Positions 28,123 through 36,317 of a stretch of 64,000 nucleotides of DNA are shown here, one piece after another; position 1 is the first letter of the stretch, and every line of letters starts with the position of its first letter. The translations under genes were made by a program, and so were the position numbers. Under the pieces are notes generated by a model. The model was not told the origin of the DNA, made no database searches, and saw nothing but the letters and a program-made list of their open reading frames with translations. The DNA is from Methylomonas methanica (GTDB lineage: Bacteria > Pseudomonadota > Gammaproteobacteria > Methylococcales > Methylomonadaceae): positions 1-64,000 of the forward strand of contig LUUF01000035.1 of NCBI GenBank assembly GCA_001644045.1, in the 5' to 3' direction.

Positions 28123-30273
28123 ATGAAAAAACGATTCAAAATTTCTATGGCCTTTGTCACCGTAATCGCTCTTGGATATGTATTAACACCCCAACTGGAA
28201 GCTCCTTTTACCGGGCATGGCAACGTCGACACCTTAAGCAAAGTATACGAACGCTGGAAAACCGCGCGCGAACAACAAGGAAACCTGGAGGTGTTGCGTG
28301 TCGGCTTGGGGTTTTCGCGAGCACAATCTCGGCAATTTACCGCTGCCAACGGGGAAGCCGCGCTGAATCTAGTCAATGGGCAATTACAAGTCGAGGTTAG
28401 CGGGCTATCGAATCAAGAACAGTATGAGGTTTGGCTGCTGGACAATCACAAATCCGGCGATAACATCAGCGATAAAGCCGTCAAAATCGGCCAGATGTCG
28501 GCGCGCGACGACAAACACTTGCTGATAACCCAACTGGATAGAGACCGCTTCGCCGGTTTTACAATGGATGCCGTCGCAATTGCCAAGACAGGCGAGACGC
28601 CGCAAGCCGGCGGCCTGCTATTCGGCTCTCCAAGCTTATTGCAACGGCTGTATTACACCGAGCGCTATTGGCCGGCGGCGACGATAGGCTCCATAACGGC
28701 AGACAAGCAAGCGGCCCCCGTGCAAGCTGCGTTCGAATTTTTATTACCCAAAACCGCGCAAGCCGCGGTGACTTCGTCGGCCGCCACCTCTCCAGAGCAA
28801 CTGACGCAATTGATCGCCACCGGTCAGCAGCTGTTTACCGAACAAACCTTTAACGGTAACGGCCGCACTTGCGCCACTTGCCATAGGCCGGACAACAACC
28901 ACACCATCGATCCCAGCTACATCGCCAAGCTGCCAAAAACCGATCCGCTATTTGTAGCCGAAACCAATCCGGTGTTGGCCGATCTGGAAAAGCCCGCGCT
29001 GCTTAGACAGTTTGGTTTATTCGTTGCCAACGTCGATGGCTTCGATAGACCGCCGGTGCTGCGCAGCTCCTCGCATCTACTCGGTATAGCCAACACCCTG
29101 ACCTTCGAAAAAACCATCAATCCAGGTTACGGCAACGGTGAATTTACCCAGGATACCGATTATTTCAACGCTCACGATCCCGAAGCGCAGCAATCCGGTA
29201 CGCATACCCATGCTATTGGTTGGTCTGGAGATGGCGCACCGGACGGCGGATCGCTGCGGGATTTTGCCAAGGGCGCTATCAAACAGCATTTACCGAAAAC
29301 CCTGATTCGCGCCGAAAACATCGACTTTAGATTGCCCACGGAAGCCGAACTAGACGCTTTGGAAGCCTACATGCTATCGCTTGGCCGTAGTCAGGAAATC
29401 AATCTGGCCAATATGTACTTCAAGTCGCCTCTGGTACAAAACGGCTTGTTATTGTTCAACACCAAAAACAATCCGAAACTGGCCGACGGTACGGTGTTAT
29501 TCGGCACCACCGGCAATTGCAACGGCTGCCACTCCAATGCCGGCGGTATCAGTTCTACGACCAATGCCAATCCTACCCGCGACACTGGCGTCGAGCGCAT
29601 GCGCGATCAGTTACATCATTTAGCTGACCCTAATATTGCCTATGACGGCGGCTTTGGTCAGACCTTGCAAGCCGATTGCGGCCCGAATTTCGATCAGACT
29701 TGTTACAGCGACGGCAGTGTGGCGCCGACCGGCACCACCACGCGTCCGTCCGGTCACCAGGGCCTGAATCGCTTCAATACACCATCACTTATCGAAGCAG
29801 CCGATACCGCGCCGTTCTTCCACAACAACAGCGTTACCACGCTGGAAGAGACAGTAGCGTTTTACAGCTCCGATGCATTTAACAGCTCACCGGGCGCATT
29901 CACCTCAAGCAAAGCCAATCGTCAGGGCAAGCTGGATTCGTCGCAAGTCATTGCCGTGGCATTATTTCTGCGTTCGATCAACGTGCTGGAAAACATCCGC
30001 AGCTCTAATCTATTGGATCAAAAAGCGATTGCACTCAGCGGCGATCTAAGCGTTAAGACCTTGAAACTAGCGATTGCCGATACTCAAGACGCTATAGACG
30101 TACTGAAAGAAGCGGTGATCAATCCTTATCCGGATGCGCTGGATAAACTGCAACAAGCGCTTTACTACGAAACCCAGGCAACCAACAAACTGTATCCTAA
30201 CCGGTCGACCCTTATGCAAAACGCGATAGCTTTAAAAGATCAGGCCCGCGCCTTGATCGCCAGCGGCGGTTAG
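28123..30273 (+). CDS. Di-haem cytochrome c peroxidase-family protein with N-terminal accessory domain
   Basis: A 716-residue exported protein. After a membrane/signal segment (ISMAFVTVIALGYVLTPQL), residues ~35-190 form a beta domain resembling the extracytoplasmic part of RskA-type anti-sigma factors (VEVSGLSNQEQYEVWLLDN). Then come haem sites CATCH and CNGCH and the family segment FFHNNSVTTLEETVAFYSS. I start it at the ATG at 28123, which begins a normal signal sequence; longer in-frame starts lie upstream. It is a likely periplasmic or surface electron-transfer enzyme. The 127-nt gap to the next PEP-CTERM gene suggests one transcript. Confidence 0.84.
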   Translation: MKKRFKISMAFVTVIALGYVLTPQLEAPFTGHGNVDTLSKVYERWKTAREQQGNLEVLRVGLGFSRAQSRQFTAANGEAALNLVNGQLQVEVSGLSNQEQYEVWLLDNHKSGDNISDKAVKIGQMSARDDKHLLITQLDRDRFAGFTMDAVAIAKTGETPQAGGLLFGSPSLLQRLYYTERYWPAATIGSITADKQAAPVQAAFEFLLPKTAQAAVTSSAATSPEQLTQLIATGQQLFTEQTFNGNGRTCATCHRPDNNHTIDPSYIAKLPKTDPLFVAETNPVLADLEKPALLRQFGLFVANVDGFDRPPVLRSSSHLLGIANTLTFEKTINPGYGNGEFTQDTDYFNAHDPEAQQSGTHTHAIGWSGDGAPDGGSLRDFAKGAIKQHLPKTLIRAENIDFRLPTEAELDALEAYMLSLGRSQEINLANMYFKSPLVQNGLLLFNTKNNPKLADGTVLFGTTGNCNGCHSNAGGISSTTNANPTRDTGVERMRDQLHHLADPNIAYDGGFGQTLQADCGPNFDQTCYSDGSVAPTGTTTRPSGHQGLNRFNTPSLIEAADTAPFFHNNSVTTLEETVAFYSSDAFNSSPGAFTSSKANRQGKLDSSQVIAVALFLRSINVLENIRSSNLLDQKAIALSGDLSVKTLKLAIADTQDAIDVLKEAVINPYPDALDKLQQALYYETQATNKLYPNRSTLMQNAIALKDQARALIASGG

Positions 30274-30279
30274 CAGTGT

Positions 30280-30309
30280 TGCCGGGGCTTAGCGTGTTTA
30301 GCTCCGGCA
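30280..30309 (+). terminator. Terminator-like hairpin
   Basis: A 10-bp stem with one G-T pair around a 10-nt loop, seven bases after the peroxidase stop codon. Only a short T tract follows, so read-through into the next gene is plausible. Confidence 0.4.
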
Positions 30310-30399
30310 TTTCAGCAGACTAAAACCCACCCGCGCATCGCCAGCTATCATTTCTGCCGGAACCGGGTGGCTTCACATTCCAGATAAACCAAAACAAAG

Positions 30400-31035
30400 A
30401 TGAACAGACAGCTCAAGCAACTATTTAAAACCAGCCTGATCGCGCTAATCTCCACATGCGGCGTAAGCGACGCCCAGGCCGGCATACTTACTTTTAGCCT
30501 GGATTACAGTGGCCTGGCCTTTGGAAATAGCACCGTCGCGAAAGGCATCATCAGCATAGACGACCAGCTCATACCCAATCCCGGCTCCAGTTTTCTGGAT
30601 TTGAGCGACAACCAGATTATCAAGGCATTGACGTTGACGGTCTCCAACGCCACGGGCGGCGTGGGTAACGGCACTTTTCAGATGACGGATTTCGATTTCG
30701 CCACCTGGGATACCGCCGGCGACACGCTGGACTTTACCAAGCAATTGCTTGGTCAATGGACGCAAGGCGGCGGCTGGGGTACAGCGACTCGATGGGATGG
30801 TAGCGCGGGTGAATTTAACCTTTACGCCAAAACCGGATCTAACGCCCCAACGAGTTCGGGTTACTTTACGCTGGCTACCAACAACGATTTTATCAACGGC
30901 GATTTGCTTAAATTAGTCTCGTTTAAACCCATAGCAGGCTCGGTTCAGCCCGTACCATTGCCCGCGCCGTTATGGCTATTCGGCAGTGCCATCGGTATGT
31001 TTTTAACTCGAAGAACTTGTAAGAAAGGCAACTAA
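30400..31035 (+). CDS. VPLPA-CTERM exported protein
   Basis: A 211-residue exported protein: signal peptide (TSLIALISTCGVSDAQA), a body of PEP-CTERM beta-sandwich character (FSLDYSGLAFGNSTVAKGIISIDDQ), and the tail VPLPAPLWLFGSAIGMFLTRRTCKK. It lies 127 nt downstream of the second peroxidase gene on the same strand and has no sigma-54-type site of its own, so it is probably expressed with it. Function unknown. Confidence 0.84.
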   Translation: MNRQLKQLFKTSLIALISTCGVSDAQAGILTFSLDYSGLAFGNSTVAKGIISIDDQLIPNPGSSFLDLSDNQIIKALTLTVSNATGGVGNGTFQMTDFDFATWDTAGDTLDFTKQLLGQWTQGGGWGTATRWDGSAGEFNLYAKTGSNAPTSSGYFTLATNNDFINGDLLKLVSFKPIAGSVQPVPLPAPLWLFGSAIGMFLTRRTCKKGN

Positions 31036-31267
31036 AAATCTACGGCCAACGTTTTCGAAAGAATGACCTCAAAGCGTCCGGAATCGTTGGCCTTGACGAC
31101 CTATTCCGAGAAAATAACAGCGCTTGCAGCCAAAGAAACACATCAAAAACTTTGATGTTGCCGTACACCGGCATTAACGGTAGCACCATACCAATAGTGT
31201 AATCGCAACAAGCATGCGTTATTGCGGAGTTAGGTTGGAAGTGCATTCCAAGATTTCCAACAAGCAT

Positions 31268-31304
31268 AAAAAAACCGGATGGAGTGCTAGACTCCACCCG
31301 GTTT
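31268..31304 (-). terminator. Rho-independent terminator
   Basis: A long stem (AAACCGG-TGGAGT with ACTCCA-CCGGTTT, one mismatch). Read on the minus strand it runs into a T tract, 16 nt after the end of the 31321 gene. The preceding 230 bp hold no gene. Confidence 0.85.
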
Positions 31305-31320
31305 AAAAGCACGAAAATGC

Positions 31321-31833
31321 TTAGGCTTGAACGGCCGCTTTACGGCGACCGGTATATAGAAAACCTAAGAGAGCGCTAGTCATAAACCAAACCGAGGCAG
31401 GGAGGGGTACGCCAGAGACAGGGTTTTGATCGGCTGCCGGTTTCAGATCGAATCCAAACAGAAAGCTTAAATTATTGGTAGTCACGCCAGGCTTAACAAA
31501 GCTCAACAGGAACGTGTTAGGAGCACCCAATCCGTAATTACCAACTTCGCTAACCCAACCGCTTGTTGTCCACAGACCCAATTTAAAAGGGCTGGCAGAT
31601 GAAAAACTGCCTACACCGTTAAAGGTGTATACAGGCGCATCGGCAGCCAGATTAGCGGTAGCGGAAAAGATACCGAAGGTCTCACTTGAAGGAAATGGGA
31701 ATGGACCAGCACCGAAGGAGATAAAGTTGCTATCGCCGTCAGTAGATTCCCAAATGATGCCTGCCGAACTTGCAGTTGAAACTGCAAATAGGCAAACAGC
31801 AAGCCAAAGTTTTAAAGATAAAAGCGTTTTCAT
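31321..31833 (-). CDS. VPLPA-CTERM exported protein
   Basis: A 170-residue exported protein with a signal peptide (LWLAVCLFAVSTASSAG), a short beta body, and the tail VPLPASVWFMTSALLGFLYTGRRK. It is the fifth sorting-signal protein of the region. A good sigma-54-type site lies 134 nt upstream, and a strong terminator follows. Function unknown. Confidence 0.84.
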   Translation of the reverse strand: MKTLLSLKLWLAVCLFAVSTASSAGIIWESTDGDSNFISFGAGPFPFPSSETFGIFSATANLAADAPVYTFNGVGSFSSASPFKLGLWTTSGWVSEVGNYGLGAPNTFLLSFVKPGVTTNNLSFLFGFDLKPAADQNPVSGVPLPASVWFMTSALLGFLYTGRRKAAVQA

Positions 31834-31966
31834 GGATTTTCCCCATTTAAATTAACGTTAACAATTGGCCATCCTTTTGGCCACCTCACTCCGTAGTAAA
31901 AATTGTTCCTCAATTTCGACTACGAAGGAGGGCAGGTATTTACAAACACCTACCCACCCATAGTTT

Positions 31967-31982
31967 AGCAAATACGATGCCA
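31967..31982 (-). promoter_or_regulatory. Sigma-54-type promoter of the 31321 VPLPA-CTERM gene
   Basis: Read on the minus strand the site is TGGCATCGTATTTGCT: TGGCA at -24, 10-nt spacing and TTTGCT at -12. It is one of the best matches of the six. Confidence 0.68.
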
Positions 31983-32142
31983 TCGTTAAAAATGTTTTTT
32001 TTCAACCAGTTACGCTACCAAAAATTATGACCTGTAAAGTTTACCGACATGATTTGAGGATTTTTTACCTTTTGGCTTAAAAAATCACCAAATTGGTGCA
32101 ATTTGCATTTAAAAACCGCAATCAGCTAATGCTGGTAGGCAC

Positions 32143-32179
32143 AAAAAAGCCGGATGAAACTAAATTTGTCTCATCCGGC
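32143..32179 (-). terminator. Rho-independent terminator of the tusD-SPOR operon
   Basis: A perfect 9-bp stem (GCCGGATGA / TCATCCGGC). On the minus strand it is followed by six Ts, downstream of the SPOR protein gene. Confidence 0.9.
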
Positions 32180-32243
32180 CCGACATATAGTCGTTCAGCG
32201 CTATAGACGCGCTAGACAACACCCTCCCGGCGCGCTATGCGGT

Positions 32244-32996
32244 TTACTTTAATGCATTTCCGCAATCGGTGTCCGGGACACGGGTATACGCAATATTTTT
32301 GGATGCTGCCTGCGCTGCGGCAAACCGAATGAACAACTCATCCCGTGTTTTGTTGCGTTGCCTTATCTCGGCTTTTACGCCTTGTTCGGCCAATTGAGTT
32401 TTATATAACGTTGCGCGTTGCCTGTCGTTGAACACTCCGAGCGATATTGCCCCCTTGATTTCACCATCGGTAATCGGCCACACATCGGTAAATCCCTTAG
32501 CTTTTAGCATCAGCTTATTGATGCGGGTTTGCTCGGCATCTTTTCCCGCAGGGTAATAGACTTGAAAGTCCGATGCGGCGATTATCGGCTTATATACGGG
32601 CTTGAATGCATTTAAGCGCTCGGTATTGGCCCATCGTCGCAAAGCGTCCTGATCGTTAAACGGTCCGGCTTCATAGCAACGATTGATCGAGGTTTGTTGC
32701 CGACCGGAAACGGCCGGCTTCGGAGTATGGGCGCTTGTTTTGAATATCAAAGCAACTTGAGGCGGATTCAAGCGCTGCAAAACATCGCTTATCTGCTTAG
32801 CTTGTAATTCTGCGGCCGCGCTATCCAGATAAGCGGAAATTTGTGCGCCGCGCCTAGCAGTTTGTCTTTCGCTAATCAGTAATAATGTCGGCGCATTACT
32901 TGGTGGCTCGACAGCCGGGGTCAACGCACCAAGATGCAGCTCCGAGAAAAAAAACAACACATTCAGCAGACACAAAAGAAAAAACAGCGCTTTCAT
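32244..32996 (-). CDS. Membrane-anchored SPOR-domain protein
   Basis: A 250-residue protein with one N-terminal membrane segment (LFFLLCLLNVLFFFSEL), a variable linker and a C-terminal SPOR-like domain (GAISLGVFNDRQRATLYKTQLAEQGVKAE). SPOR domains bind denuded peptidoglycan, often at the septum. It overlaps coaX by 4 nt and is the last gene of the operon. This gene next to coaX and birA is a common gammaproteobacterial arrangement. Confidence 0.75.
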   Translation of the reverse strand: MKALFFLLCLLNVLFFFSELHLGALTPAVEPPSNAPTLLLISERQTARRGAQISAYLDSAAAELQAKQISDVLQRLNPPQVALIFKTSAHTPKPAVSGRQQTSINRCYEAGPFNDQDALRRWANTERLNAFKPVYKPIIAASDFQVYYPAGKDAEQTRINKLMLKAKGFTDVWPITDGEIKGAISLGVFNDRQRATLYKTQLAEQGVKAEIRQRNKTRDELFIRFAAAQAASKNIAYTRVPDTDCGNALK

Positions 32997-33733
32997 GAGG
33001 CGTTTTCAGTTCGGCAATAGTTAAGCAAGCCTTTAAAGACCAAATCACCGTCGACGATGCTCGGGACTGACAGGTGTCGAGCTAATATCTCCGCGTCGCC
33101 ACCGCTCAATACAACCCGGTAAGCTTTGGGCTGGCGCGCCAACGCCGCTTCCACCAAACCTGCCGCCGCTAACAACGTTCCGTTATTGATGCCTGCTGCC
33201 GTGACAACCGCCAAACTCGTGTCCGCTTGGTCGTCGCTGAACGGCAGCGCGGCGGTGTTTTGTGCCAGGGATTTTTTCATTAGCAGCAGCCCCGGACTAA
33301 TCAAGCCTCCCAAATGCCTACCATCTGTCTCGATGAAATCGATGGTAATGGCGGTACCGCAATCGACAAGACACGCGTCGCCCGGATAATAACGATGCAC
33401 GGCCTGCAATGCCAACCAGCGATCCACACCCAACTTCTCCGGTTGCGCATAAGCATTTTTGACATTAAAAGCCGTTTCCGAGGCCCGCGGCATGATCACC
33501 TCGATTCCGGACCATAACGACCGCGCCATATCGACCAACAGCATCGTCACCGCATGTTCCGATACCGACGCTATGGCTAATTGCCCGGGTACGGCAATAT
33601 GCCGCCAAAATTCGCGCAAGCGCTCGGGAAAGTCCGCCTGCCGATAATCCATGAATACCGTCGCTTGAAGCAGCCCGCCATCTGCTTGGGCCCATTTCAG
33701 GCGCGAGTTGCCAATATCAACCAATAAAATCAT
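32993..33733 (-). CDS. coaX: Type III pantothenate kinase
   Basis: A 246-residue ASKHA-fold kinase for the first step of CoA synthesis. LLVDIGNSRLKWA forms the phosphate-1 loop, VDRWLALQA is in the centre, and DCGTAITIDF carries the catalytic Asp. It overlaps birA by 4 nt (ATGA) and the SPOR gene by 4 nt. The birA-coaX pairing is common in proteobacteria. Confidence 0.93.
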   Translation of the reverse strand: MILLVDIGNSRLKWAQADGGLLQATVFMDYRQADFPERLREFWRHIAVPGQLAIASVSEHAVTMLLVDMARSLWSGIEVIMPRASETAFNVKNAYAQPEKLGVDRWLALQAVHRYYPGDACLVDCGTAITIDFIETDGRHLGGLISPGLLLMKKSLAQNTAALPFSDDQADTSLAVVTAAGINNGTLLAAAGLVEAALARQPKAYRVVLSGGDAEILARHLSVPSIVDGDLVFKGLLNYCRTENAS

Positions 33734-34719
33734 ATTTGCCTGAAACTGACTTCGCCGGACGCGAATGCCCGGATGTGGCCATCCGCTAGTTTTAGCAGCA
33801 ATAAGCCATGATCGTCGATACCCGCTACCACACCGCTAAACACCTGTTCGTGCATAAAAATATCGACCTGCTTACCTTGCATGCAATCGTATCGGCGCCA
33901 TTCTTCGAGATAATGCCCTAGCGCACGCATCTCGTATTCCGCCAGCACCGGTAGCAACTGATTTAATAACTCACCCACCAGCCAATTGCGTTTGCCGTGA
34001 ATCGATTCCGCCAAAATATCATGCAAATCGACCCAGTCCTGCTCAATGCCCTCCCCTTCATGCGCCGGCAAATAGACATTTAAGCCCAGGCCCATCACCG
34101 CGTGGCAAGGTCCGCTGCTTTCCCCGGACACCTCTATCAAAATCCCGGCCAATTTACGCTGCCGCCAGTAAATATCATTCGGCCATTTCAATCCAACGTC
34201 GGAAATCCCGAAACCTCGCAACGCACGTATCACTGCAACACCCATCGCCAAGCTCAATCCCGCGATCGCTGCCGGCCCACCCTGGAAGCGCCACAAAATC
34301 GATAAATAAATATTGTGGCCAAACGGCGAAACCCAATTCCGACCGCGCCGCCCTTTTCCCGCCGTTTGCCGTTCAGCCAAACAGACCGAACCGTTGTCAA
34401 CGCCCTGCCTGGCCATTTCCAATAAATGCGTATTGGTAGAGTGAATTTGATCGTGAATTTCCAGCTCGCCTAGCAAAGGCCTCACCCGCGACTCCAGGTG
34501 CCGATCGATCTGCTGTTTATCCAGCAACTGTAAGGGATGTTGTAAACGGTAACCTTTGCCGGATACCGCCAGTAACTCGATTCCGAATTCCGACAACGCA
34601 CTTAACTGTTTCCATACCGCAGAACGACTAATGCCGAGCAAGCCCGCCAATTCAGTCCCGGAGTGGAATCGGCCGTCCGCCAGGGCATGTAACAGCTGTT
34701 TGAGCTTATGAGAAATCAA
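33730..34719 (-). CDS. birA: Bifunctional biotin protein ligase and biotin operon repressor
   Basis: A 329-residue protein. The N-terminal winged helix-turn-helix (residues ~1-60, GTELAGLLGISRSAVWKQLSAL) makes it a DNA-binding class II BirA. The catalytic core has GRRGRNWVSPFGHNIYLS (biotinyl-AMP loop) and GLKWPNDIYW. It biotinylates acetyl-CoA carboxylase and, as biotinyl-AMP complex, should repress bio genes. A matching operator lies upstream of bioB at 63302-63334. Confidence 0.94.
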   Translation of the reverse strand: MISHKLKQLLHALADGRFHSGTELAGLLGISRSAVWKQLSALSEFGIELLAVSGKGYRLQHPLQLLDKQQIDRHLESRVRPLLGELEIHDQIHSTNTHLLEMARQGVDNGSVCLAERQTAGKGRRGRNWVSPFGHNIYLSILWRFQGGPAAIAGLSLAMGVAVIRALRGFGISDVGLKWPNDIYWRQRKLAGILIEVSGESSGPCHAVMGLGLNVYLPAHEGEGIEQDWVDLHDILAESIHGKRNWLVGELLNQLLPVLAEYEMRALGHYLEEWRRYDCMQGKQVDIFMHEQVFSGVVAGIDDHGLLLLKLADGHIRAFASGEVSFRQI

Positions 34720-34760
34720 ACGTCAACCTTACGAAAACCCAGTAAAACTGTATGGCGCGA

Positions 34761-35345
34761 TTAAAATTCGTTTTTATCACGCAATTGCTGCAGCTGCTTT
34801 TTGACGACATGTTTGATTAACAACTCTCTATCGTCTTCGGTGAGATTGACGTACTCCACGCATATAGCAAACGGCCGCTCCGGGCTGTCTTCGGAAATAT
34901 CCTTACACTGCACTACCCTGGCATAAGCAACGATCACCGCCATACACGAGGTCAGCAGCATCCGCAGCTCTAGTAGTTCGCCAACCTCTATCGGCGTTTC
35001 ATTACTAAAAGCCAACCCGGTCGCGCTGAGACTTACTTCCCGGGTGTCATGTTCGGAAAACTCCTCGCTCTGCGCGCTGATCGCCTGCGCGATCAGGTTG
35101 ATCTTGGTGTCGATGATTTTCAGATATTCGAACATTTCCGGATCACGCCTCTCCAGGCGCGGCGACAACATTCGCGCTTCCTGCGCTAATACGTCCAAGG
35201 CGGAAGTCAATGAACAATTTCCCAACACGTCATTGGAGACATGACTCAGCGCGTCGACACTTTTTTTGTCGATGACTTTATGCAGCAGATTGATCGTGTC
35301 GTTGACTCGGAAATAACGCCTTTTTTCTTCAATTTCATCCGCCAT
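34761..35345 (-). CDS. PilZ-domain protein
   Basis: A 194-residue cytoplasmic protein. The N-terminus KRRYFRVND resembles the RxxxR c-di-GMP-binding switch of PilZ domains, and a C-terminal beta region (DTREVSLSATGLAFSNETPIEVGELLELRMLL) matches the D/NxSxxG pattern. A helical middle (residues ~40-110) separates them. It is probably a c-di-GMP effector of unknown output, between tusC and birA in the operon. Confidence 0.8.
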   Translation of the reverse strand: MADEIEEKRRYFRVNDTINLLHKVIDKKSVDALSHVSNDVLGNCSLTSALDVLAQEARMLSPRLERRDPEMFEYLKIIDTKINLIAQAISAQSEEFSEHDTREVSLSATGLAFSNETPIEVGELLELRMLLTSCMAVIVAYARVVQCKDISEDSPERPFAICVEYVNLTEDDRELLIKHVVKKQLQQLRDKNEF

Positions 35346-35435
35346 GGTGAGTTCGTCCTCGGTGTATTTAAGTGGGGTAATATTTCGAATAAGGAATTTT
35401 AGCTTAAGCGGCTTTAACTGCTTAATCCCATTACC

Positions 35436-35792
35436 TCAATCGGGAATAATCAGGTCGTAACTACGCATCAAACCGCTAACTTCCGGGCGCACCAGACTGA
35501 CCACCGGCAAGATCAAATCCGTGCATGAGAGCCCGGCGGCAGACAACGATTCTTGTTCTGCGTACAAATCGTTAACGTCGTAGATTTGCAAGGCCTGGAA
35601 AATTGCCGAGGTGTCCTTCAAAACCAAACCGGCCGGTTGCTGCTGATTTTTCAATTGCCACACGGCATCGTCGACAAATAGCAATGCCACGTGCTGATCG
35701 AAGGCGGCCGCAGTCAAAATCGCGTCCAGGGTTTCTTGCAGATGAGAACCGCTGTAAGGCAAGCGGCGCATGATAAATAAATAGCGTTTCAT
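35436..35792 (-). CDS. tusC: Sulfurtransferase complex subunit TusC (DsrF-like)
   Basis: A 118-residue DsrE/DsrF-fold protein beginning MKRYLFIMRRLPYSG, with the typical FDQHVALLFVDDAVWQL segment. The ATG at 35792 gives the usual TusC length; an earlier in-frame ATG at 35813 lies inside tusD. TusBCD relays sulfur for 2-thiouridine in tRNA. Only tusD and tusC are here: the 90-bp gap after tusC leaves no room for tusB. Confidence 0.86.
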   Translation of the reverse strand: MKRYLFIMRRLPYSGSHLQETLDAILTAAAFDQHVALLFVDDAVWQLKNQQQPAGLVLKDTSAIFQALQIYDVNDLYAEQESLSAAGLSCTDLILPVVSLVRPEVSGLMRSYDLIIPD

Positions 35793-35799
35793 TGAATGT

Positions 35800-36189
35800 T
35801 TAACCGAAAACAATGCTGCGGTCAGCCAGTAATGTAGCTTCCAGCCATTGCCCCAAACCGGCTATCCGAAACCCTGGCGCCGTATCGTCATCCTGCTTAC
35901 CCTGCCGCACCGCTTCGTCGGCACACAATAAACCGCGGCGCTGTGCGGCTGAGATGCATACCACCAAATCCAGGCTGTATTGTTCGGCCAATTGCGACCA
36001 ATGCCGGGTAATCGAGAATTCATCCTCCGGAGGATTGGCATAACGAAAGGCATGATAGACACCTTCCTTATAAAAAAATACCCGCAGAACTTGGTGCTCG
36101 GCCGCTAATGCAGCTTGAATAAACCGATAGGCGTTCAGGCCGGCATTGCTGGCGTAAGGACTGGCATTAACTTGTACGGCATATTTCAT
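35800..36189 (-). CDS. tusD: Sulfurtransferase complex subunit TusD (DsrE-like)
   Basis: A 129-residue protein with the DsrE start KYAVQVNASPYASNAGLNAYRFI. The sulfur-carrying cysteine is in LVVCISAAQRRG (residue ~79, the position of E. coli TusD Cys78). It precedes tusC by 7 nt and heads the operon running to the SPOR gene. Confidence 0.9.
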   Translation of the reverse strand: MKYAVQVNASPYASNAGLNAYRFIQAALAAEHQVLRVFFYKEGVYHAFRYANPPEDEFSITRHWSQLAEQYSLDLVVCISAAQRRGLLCADEAVRQGKQDDDTAPGFRIAGLGQWLEATLLADRSIVFG

Positions 36190-36317
36190 CGCGCTGTAAA
36201 ATAATCGTTAAACTAAATGTTGAATGCATTTTAATACGAGCAAACTCAAGCTGCCCGTTTTTGCCGCGTTTTGTTTTTGCCATTGAACCAAATTTACCGC
36301 TTCCGGTCCCAGCCTCC

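Larger units (their letters stand above)
31834..32243. other. Gene-free region with a promoter and a terminator
   Basis: It holds the sigma-54-type promoter of the 31321 gene at 31967-31982 and the terminator of the SPOR-coaX-birA operon at 32143-32179. The rest is AT-rich with no gene. Confidence 0.6.
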
